A stretch of 64,000 nucleotides of DNA from Roseateles depolymerans (GTDB lineage Bacteria; Pseudomonadota; Gammaproteobacteria; Burkholderiales; Burkholderiaceae_C), in NCBI RefSeq assembly GCF_003387155.1, contig NZ_QUMT01000002.1, positions 501,694 through 565,693 on the forward strand, given 5' to 3'. The notes under the pieces were generated by a model. It saw nothing but the letters and a program-made list of their open reading frames with translations. It ran no database searches and was not told the origin of the DNA. Both the position numbers and the translations under genes were made by a program. Positions 58,705-64,000 of this stretch are shown here, in pieces (the stretch's first letter is position 1; each line of letters starts with the position of its first letter).

Positions 58705-59661
58705 ATGACGCTCTCCCTGGATCTGCTCTTCACCCTGGCCGGCCTGCTGCTGGCCGCTGTGGCGGTGATGACGCTGCTGGATCGCAGCCATCCCAAGCGC
58801 TGGACCACCGGCCTGTTCTGGGGCTTGTATGCGGCGATGTTCCTCGCCGGCCCGCTCGTGCCGCCCGAATGGGTCGGCGCCGGCGTGCTGCTGATGGCCT
58901 TGCTGGTGGGGCTGCGCGGGGTGGGTCCGGGCGGGCTCCAGTTGCCATCGGCGCAGGCTTGCGCGGCCAGCGCCAGGCGCCTGGGCCACAAGCTCTTTGT
59001 GCCGGCCCTGACCATTCCGCTGCTGACGATGGTGGGCACGCTGTCGGCCAAGCACCTGGTCGTGGGCGGCCTGCCGCTGATCGACCCGAAGAACGCCACC
59101 TTGGTCAGCCTGGGCCTGTCCTGCGTCGTGGCCCTGGGGCTGGCCTGCTGGCTCACCCGGGAAACGCCGGTGCAGGGCGTGCGCGAAGCCCGTCGCCTCA
59201 TCGACGCCCTGGGCTGGGCCCTGGTGCTGCCGCAGATGCTGGGCATGCTGGGCCTGGTGTTCTCGGATGCGGGCGTGGGCAAGGCGGTGGCGTACGTCAC
59301 CACCAGCACCATCAACATGGACCTGCGTTTCGTGGCCGTCACCGTGTATGTGGTGGGCATGGCGCTCTTCACCGTCATCATGGGCAACGGCTTTGCCGCC
59401 TTCCCGGTGATGACCGGTGGCGTGGGCGTGCCGGTGCTGGTCGGCGTCTACCATGGCGACCCGGCGGTGATGGCGGCCATCGGCATGCTGTCGGGCTACT
59501 GCGGCACGCTGATGACCCCGATGGCGGCCAACTTCAACATCGTGCCGGCGGCACTGCTGGAACTGCCCGACAAGAATGCGGTGATCCGGGTGCAGATCCC
59601 CACCGCATTGACGCTGCTGGCGGTGAATGTCGTGCTGCTCAACCTGCTCATGTTCCGGTAA
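58705..59661 (+). CDS. DUF979 membrane protein, probable 5-oxoproline transporter subunit
   Basis: This 318-residue inner-membrane protein has about nine helices and starts one base after the DUF969 stop. [19 protein letters not shown] and the Gly-rich [20 protein letters not shown] are strongly DUF979-like. The pair DUF969-DUF979 is a two-component permease of unproven mechanism. It stands directly before pxpA, which supports a role in supplying 5-oxoproline. AAGGAG lies inside the end of the upstream gene. Confidence 0.82.
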   Translation: MTLSLDLLFTLAGLLLAAVAVMTLLDRSHPKRWTTGLFWGLYAAMFLAGPLVPPEWVGAGVLLMALLVGLRGVGPGGLQLPSAQACAASARRLGHKLFVPALTIPLLTMVGTLSAKHLVVGGLPLIDPKNATLVSLGLSCVVALGLACWLTRETPVQGVREARRLIDALGWALVLPQMLGMLGLVFSDAGVGKAVAYVTTSTINMDLRFVAVTVYVVGMALFTVIMGNGFAAFPVMTGGVGVPVLVGVYHGDPAVMAAIGMLSGYCGTLMTPMAANFNIVPAALLELPDKNAVIRVQIPTALTLLAVNVVLLNLLMFR

Positions 59662-59683
59662 GTCCGGGGACCGTGAAACACCT

Positions 59684-60448
59684 ATGAACATCGATCTGAA
59701 CAGTGACCTCGGCGAAAGCTTCGGCGCCTGGCGCATGGGCGACGACGCCGCCATGCTGGCCATCGTCAGCAGCGCGAACGTGGCGTGCGGCTTCCATGCG
59801 GGCGACCCGGCCGGCATTCTGGCGACGCTGCGCTCGGCCGCGGCCCATGGGGTGAGTGTCGGCGCGCATGTGGCCTATCCGGACCTGGCCGGTTTTGGGC
59901 GACGCAACATGGACCTGGCCAGTGCAGATCTGCAAGCCAGCGTGATCTATCAGATCGGCGCGCTGCAGGGCCTTGCGGCCGCGGCCGGCACCCGGGTGCG
60001 GTACGTCAAGCCGCATGGCGCGCTCTACAACTTCATCGCCCATGATGCCCGCCAGGCTGCTGATGTGATCGCCGCCGTGAAGGCGGTGGACGCTTCCCTG
60101 GGCCTGGTGGTGCTGGCCGGGTCGGCGCTGGCCGGCTGGGCGCGGGAGGCGGGGCTGCGTACCGTGGAGGAAGCATTCGCCGACCGCGGCTACCGGGCGG
60201 ACGGCAGCCTCGTGCCGCGCAATCAACCCGGCGCGGTGCTGCATGACCCCGACGCTATCGCCGAACGCATGCTGCAACTGGCGCGTGAGGGCACGGTGAC
60301 GGCGGTGGATGGCAGCGTGGTGCGCGTCCATGCGCAATCCATCTGCGTGCACGGCGACAGCCCCGGCGCGGTGGCCATGGCGCAGCGCTTGCGCGAGCGG
60401 CTCACGGCCGAGGGCATCGCCATCCGCGCCTTCATGGACCTTGCATGA
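59684..60448 (+). CDS. pxpA: 5-oxoprolinase subunit A (LamB/YcsF family)
   Basis: PxpA with PxpB and PxpC opens 5-oxo-L-proline to glutamate at the cost of ATP. The 254-residue protein begins [21 protein letters not shown], the family signature, followed by [10 protein letters not shown] and VKPHGALYN. The length is standard. It overlaps the fused pxpBC by 4 bp (ATGA). An Asp/His-rich metal or phosphate site is expected in the first barrel strands. Confidence 0.95.
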   Translation: MNIDLNSDLGESFGAWRMGDDAAMLAIVSSANVACGFHAGDPAGILATLRSAAAHGVSVGAHVAYPDLAGFGRRNMDLASADLQASVIYQIGALQGLAAAAGTRVRYVKPHGALYNFIAHDARQAADVIAAVKAVDASLGLVVLAGSALAGWAREAGLRTVEEAFADRGYRADGSLVPRNQPGAVLHDPDAIAERMLQLAREGTVTAVDGSVVRVHAQSICVHGDSPGAVAMAQRLRERLTAEGIAIRAFMDLA

Positions 60449-62112
60449 CAACGCCTCAAGCGGAACGCACCCTTCGCCTGCTGCCCGCCGGGGAGGCGGT
60501 GCTGGTGGAACTGGCCGACCTGCCTCGGACCCTGGCGCTGCTGGCCTCGCTGCAGGCTGACCCGATACCGGATGTGAAAGAGATCGTGCCCGGCGCGCGC
60601 ACCTTGCTGCTGACGCTGGATACGCAGCAGCTCAGCCGCGACGCGCTGGCCCAGGCGCTGGCCGCGCGCTCGCTCGACGTGCGCGAGACCGCTGCCGGAA
60701 CCCTCGTCGAAATCCCGGTGCATTACGACGGGGAAGACCTGGCCGACGTGGCCGCGCTGCTTCAGATCTCCCCCGAGGAAGTCGTTCGCCGCCACACTGG
60801 CAGCGACTGGTTCGTAGCGTTCACCGGCTTCGCCCCGGGCTTTGCCTATCTGACGGGCGGGGACGAGCTGCTGCGCACGCTGCCTCGTCGCAGCTCGCCG
60901 CGCACCCGCATTCCCCCGGGCGCCGTGGCCGCGGCGGGTGGGTTCAGTGGCGTCTATCCGAAGGCCAGTCCGGGCGGGTGGCAGTTGCTGGGTCAGACGC
61001 TCACGCCGATGTGGGATGTGCAGCGCCAGCCCCCGGCGTTGTTGCAGCCCGGGCAGCGGGTGCGGTTCGTGGATGCGGGGCCGCGGACGGCGGCAGCCGC
61101 CGATTCCATGGACGCCGGCACGTCGGACGCCGCGGGAGACGCAGAGGAGGGAAGAGGGGCTGACGCATCGCCGCCCAGCCTCGATGCATCGACCCCCGCG
61201 CTCGACATCCGGCAGACCGGTCTCCAGTCACTGCTGCAGGACCTGGGCCGACCCGGCCAGGCGGGGCAGGGCGTCTCCGCCTCGGGGGCGATGGACCGAC
61301 GCTCGCTCAAGGCGGCCAACCGCCTGGTGGGCAACGACGAAGGCGAAGCCTGTATCGAGGCGGTGCTGGGGGGCTTCGAGTGGATCAGCCAGGGCGACCT
61401 CGTGGTGGCCGTGACCGGTGCAGACGGACCGCTCCAGCTGACGAGCCCGGACGGGCGCAGCCACGACGTGCAACGCCATGCGCCTCTGGCTTTGTCCCCT
61501 GGTGATCGGCTGCGCCTGGGGGCTCCGACGGCCGGCGTCCGCAGTTATATCGCCGTGCGTGGAGGCTTTGCCGTGCCGACGGTGCTGGGCAGCCGCTCCT
61601 ACGATTCACTGGCGGATGTTGGCCCCGCGCCGCTCAAGGCGGGCGACCGCCTGTGCCTGCGCCCAAGTCGCCCGGGTGCGGTCGTCGGCCATCCGGAATC
61701 CGCCTGGACCCAATGGCCCGCGGCCGATGACGAAGTCGTCCTCGACCTCCACCTCGGCCCGCGCGCCGACTGGTTCACTTCGCAAGCGCTGTCCACGCTG
61801 GTGTCCCAGCCGTGGACCGTCACACCGCAGTCCAACCGCGTCGGGCTTCGGCTGCAGGGCGACACCGCGCTGTCCCGCGCCGTGACCGCCGAGCTGCCCA
61901 GCGAGGGCACGCCGCTGGGCGCCCTGCAGGTGCCTGCCAACGGCCAGCCGGTGCTGTTCCTGGCCGACCATCCGCTCACCGGCGGTTATCCGGTCATCGC
62001 CTGCGTGGCGCCCTGGCATCTGGACCTCGCAGGCCAGTTGCCGGTGGGCACGCGGCTGCGTTTTCAGGTGGTGAGCGGCTTTGATCCGCTGGTCATCGAA
62101 ACCCGACGCTGA
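60445..62112 (+). CDS. pxpBC: Fused 5-oxoprolinase subunits B and C
   Basis: This 555-residue protein joins two subunits usually encoded separately. The N-terminal KipI/PxpB part (about 1-210) has [14 protein letters not shown] and [19 protein letters not shown] 40-residue Ala/Asp/Ser linker follows. The C-terminal KipA/PxpC part (about 250-550) has [15 protein letters not shown], the Gly-rich [18 protein letters not shown], and [16 protein letters not shown]. Together with PxpA this gives a full enzyme. Allophanate hydrolase homology is known for the family, but the pxpA neighbour favours 5-oxoproline. Confidence 0.92.
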   Translation: MTTPQAERTLRLLPAGEAVLVELADLPRTLALLASLQADPIPDVKEIVPGARTLLLTLDTQQLSRDALAQALAARSLDVRETAAGTLVEIPVHYDGEDLADVAALLQISPEEVVRRHTGSDWFVAFTGFAPGFAYLTGGDELLRTLPRRSSPRTRIPPGAVAAAGGFSGVYPKASPGGWQLLGQTLTPMWDVQRQPPALLQPGQRVRFVDAGPRTAAAADSMDAGTSDAAGDAEEGRGADASPPSLDASTPALDIRQTGLQSLLQDLGRPGQAGQGVSASGAMDRRSLKAANRLVGNDEGEACIEAVLGGFEWISQGDLVVAVTGADGPLQLTSPDGRSHDVQRHAPLALSPGDRLRLGAPTAGVRSYIAVRGGFAVPTVLGSRSYDSLADVGPAPLKAGDRLCLRPSRPGAVVGHPESAWTQWPAADDEVVLDLHLGPRADWFTSQALSTLVSQPWTVTPQSNRVGLRLQGDTALSRAVTAELPSEGTPLGALQVPANGQPVLFLADHPLTGGYPVIACVAPWHLDLAGQLPVGTRLRFQVVSGFDPLVIETRR

Positions 62113-62122
62113 GGGAAAGTCC

Positions 62123-63895
62123 ATGCCCATGAAGAAAGTCCTGATCGCCAACCGGGGCGAGATCGCCGTTCGCATCATCCGCGCCTGTGCCGACTATGGC
62201 GTGCGTTCCGTGGCGGTCTATGCCGACCCCGATCTCGACGCGCTGCATGCGCGCCTGGCGGATGAGGCCTACGGCCTGAATGGCCAGCGCCCCGCCGAGA
62301 CCTATCTGTCCATCGACAAGCTGCTGGACGCTGCCCGCCGAAGCGGCGCGGATGCGGTGCATCCCGGCTACGGCTTCCTCTCTGAGAACGCCGCCTTCGC
62401 CCGCGCGGTGCTGGAAGCAGGGTTCACCTGGATCGGTCCGCCGCCATCGGCCATCGAGCAACTGGGCGACAAGGTGTCCGCCCGTCGCCTGGCGATGGAG
62501 GCCGGCGCGCCGCTGGTGGCCGGGTCTCCCGGGCCGGTCGAGAACGCCGAGCAGGTCCTGGCGTTTGCGCGTCAGCACGGGCTGCCGATTGCCATCAAGG
62601 CCGCCTTCGGGGGCGGGGGGCGCGGCATGAAGGTGGTCTGGAAGATGGAGGACGTGGCCGAGCAGTTCGATTCCGCCGTCCGCGAAGCGACGGCCGCCTT
62701 TGGACGGGGCGAATGCTTCGTCGAGCAGTTCCTGGACCGCCCCCGGCATGTCGAGGCGCAGGTGATGGCCGACAGCCTGGGCCAGGTGGTGGTGCTGGGC
62801 ACGCGGGACTGCTCGCTGCAGCGTCGCAATCAAAAGCTGGTGGAGGAGGCGCCGGCCCCTTTCCTGAGTGATGAGCAGCGCGAGCGGATTCACAGCGCGG
62901 CCCGGGATGTCTGCCGGCGGGCGGGCTATGTGGGTGCGGGCACGGTGGAGTTCCTGCTCAGCAGCACCGGGGCGATTTCATTCCTGGAGGTGAATACGCG
63001 GCTGCAGGTCGAGCATCCGGTCACCGAGGAGACCTGCGGGCTGGATCTGGTGGTGGAGCAATTGCGCATCGCCGATGGTTTGCCGCTCACGCTGACGGAA
63101 ACACCGGCGCCCCGCGGCCATGCCATTGAATTTCGCATCAACGCGGAAGATGTGGGGCGGGGCTTCCTGCCCGCGCCGGGCCCGGTGCACCTGTTTGAGG
63201 CGCCGTCCGGCCCGGGGGTGCGGGTGGACAGCGGCGTGGTGTCCGGCTCGGTGGTGCCACCCGCCTTTGATTCGCTGATGGCGAAGCTGATCGTGACCGG
63301 TGCGACCCGGGAGCAGGCGCTTGCAAGGGCTCGTCGCGCGCTGGCCGAGTTCCGCATCGAGGGCGTGCCCACCGTGCTGCCGTTCCATCGCGAAGTGCTG
63401 CGGCATCCGGACTTCACGGCGGGCAGCGGCTTCAAGGTGCATACGCGCTGGATCGAAACCGACTTCGCGACGGCGCTGGCCGCGGCGACCCGGGTGGCGC
63501 CGGTGCCGCAGGCGCCGCTGCATCAGCTGACGATCGAGCTGGATGGCCGGCGCGTACGGCTGGGCTTGCCGGCGGATCTGCTGAAGGGGCTGGCGGCCGG
63601 CGCGGCCGGTGGGGGCGTGGACGGGGACGGGGCGCCCTTCGCCTCCGTCGCAGGCGACGCCACGGCCCCCGCCGCGGCCGGCGACCCCGCGGCGATCGAG
63701 GCCCCGATGAGCGGCCTGCTGCAGGCCTGGAAGGTCGAGGACGGCGAGCAGGTGCAGGAAGGTCAGCTCATTGCCGTCCTGGAGGCGATGAAGATGGAGA
63801 CGCAGGTGCTGGCGCATCGCAGCGGGCGGGTGTCGCAACTCGCGGCGGCAGGGGCTACCCTGACCGCCGGAGCCGCACTGGCGCGCATCGAGTGA
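62123..63895 (+). CDS. Biotin carboxylase with C-terminal biotinyl domain
   Basis: The 590-residue protein is an AccC-type carboxylase joined to a carrier domain, like alpha subunits of acyl-CoA carboxylases. The ATP-grasp part begins [21 protein letters not shown] and has [27 protein letters not shown] and [16 protein letters not shown]. After an Ala/Gly linker (about 480-515) the biotin domain carries EAMKMET with the biotinylated Lys. No carboxyltransferase gene follows, so the acceptor is unknown. It lies 10 bp after pxpBC, and accBC-like genes often accompany pxp clusters. GAGGGAAAG precedes the start. Confidence 0.88.
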   Translation: MPMKKVLIANRGEIAVRIIRACADYGVRSVAVYADPDLDALHARLADEAYGLNGQRPAETYLSIDKLLDAARRSGADAVHPGYGFLSENAAFARAVLEAGFTWIGPPPSAIEQLGDKVSARRLAMEAGAPLVAGSPGPVENAEQVLAFARQHGLPIAIKAAFGGGGRGMKVVWKMEDVAEQFDSAVREATAAFGRGECFVEQFLDRPRHVEAQVMADSLGQVVVLGTRDCSLQRRNQKLVEEAPAPFLSDEQRERIHSAARDVCRRAGYVGAGTVEFLLSSTGAISFLEVNTRLQVEHPVTEETCGLDLVVEQLRIADGLPLTLTETPAPRGHAIEFRINAEDVGRGFLPAPGPVHLFEAPSGPGVRVDSGVVSGSVVPPAFDSLMAKLIVTGATREQALARARRALAEFRIEGVPTVLPFHREVLRHPDFTAGSGFKVHTRWIETDFATALAAATRVAPVPQAPLHQLTIELDGRRVRLGLPADLLKGLAAGAAGGGVDGDGAPFASVAGDATAPAAAGDPAAIEAPMSGLLQAWKVEDGEQVQEGQLIAVLEAMKMETQVLAHRSGRVSQLAAAGATLTAGAALARIE

Positions 63896-63899
63896 GCCG

Positions 63900-64000
63900 T
63901 CACAGGGCCCGCAAAAAAGCCTCCAGGTCCTGAAGCTCCTTGGCACTCAGCCGCAGCGGCTGGATGCGGGATGAGGGCGGAATGGCCATCAGACCCTGTG
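63900..64000 (-). CDS. Di-haem cytochrome c peroxidase-like protein (C-terminal fragment)
   Basis: Only the last 33 codons lie in the window, ending with TGA at 63900-63902. They read LMAIPPSSRIQPLRLSAKEL and then QDLEAFLRAL. The pattern (IxPLxLSxxELxDLxAFLRAL) is that of the C-terminal tail of MauG/cytochrome c peroxidase family proteins. The haem motifs would be outside the window, so the assignment is tentative. The gene is convergent with the biotin carboxylase, 4 bp apart. Confidence 0.5.
   Translation of the reverse strand, partial: QGLMAIPPSSRIQPLRLSAKELQDLEAFLRAL

Overview
The window is high-GC chromosomal DNA of a betaproteobacterium of the order Burkholderiales. The gene orders surE-pcm-nlpD-rpoS, rlmE-ftsH-folP-glmM-pstSCAB-phoU-phoBR and trxA-rho support this, and the codon use and protein style look closest to the Roseateles/Mitsuaria/Sphaerotilaceae group. 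The genus is an inference. Coding density and composition are even, and I see no phage, transposase, rRNA operon or CRISPR array. The one tRNA is tRNA-Pro(TGG).

Bases 1-31 kb are core genome. They run: the end of a quinone oxidoreductase gene; surE-pcm-nlpD-rpoS; rlmD; a 418-bp inverted-repeat element between convergent genes; a Bax-inhibitor-like membrane protein; a GlcG/DUF336 protein; carAB behind a long leader; greA with a DUF4149 membrane gene; divergent yhbY and rlmE-ftsH (with a heat-shock type promoter); folP; glmM; the phosphate operon pstSCAB-phoU-phoB-phoR; an ArnT-like glycosyltransferase; ribosomal protein L31 type B; rho with a 371-nt leader; and trxA.

Bases 31-64 kb are more variable. 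They hold an AddAB-type helicase-nuclease pair, tRNA-Pro, a 61-residue exported peptide, two divergent chemoreceptors, a DUF4258/XRE toxin-antitoxin-like pair with a palindromic operator, an acyltransferase, a TonB-dependent receptor, an APC permease, a Tat-exported PhoX phosphatase with its own Pho box, a cold-shock gene plus infA, a DUF481 outer-membrane protein, a proVWX betaine transporter, and a 5-oxoproline utilisation cluster (GntR regulator, DUF969, DUF979, pxpA, fused pxpBC, biotin carboxylase/BCCP). The window ends inside a di-haem peroxidase-like gene.

The strongest new signal lies between glmM and pstS. On the minus strand there is a Pho box of two CTGTCAT sites 22 bp apart, a -10 element 10 bp further on, about 185 nt without a convincing ORF, a strong internal hairpin, an A/C-rich single-stranded stretch, and an intrinsic terminator with eight U residues. 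This has the architecture of a phosphate-starvation-induced small RNA divergent from pstS. Together with the Pho boxes of pstS and phoX it suggests a local PhoB regulon of uptake, phosphatase and RNA. Other points of interest are three genes whose -10 box sits 7-8 nt before the ATG (leaderless mRNA candidates), a long acidic N-terminal extension on RpoS, and the TA-like pair.
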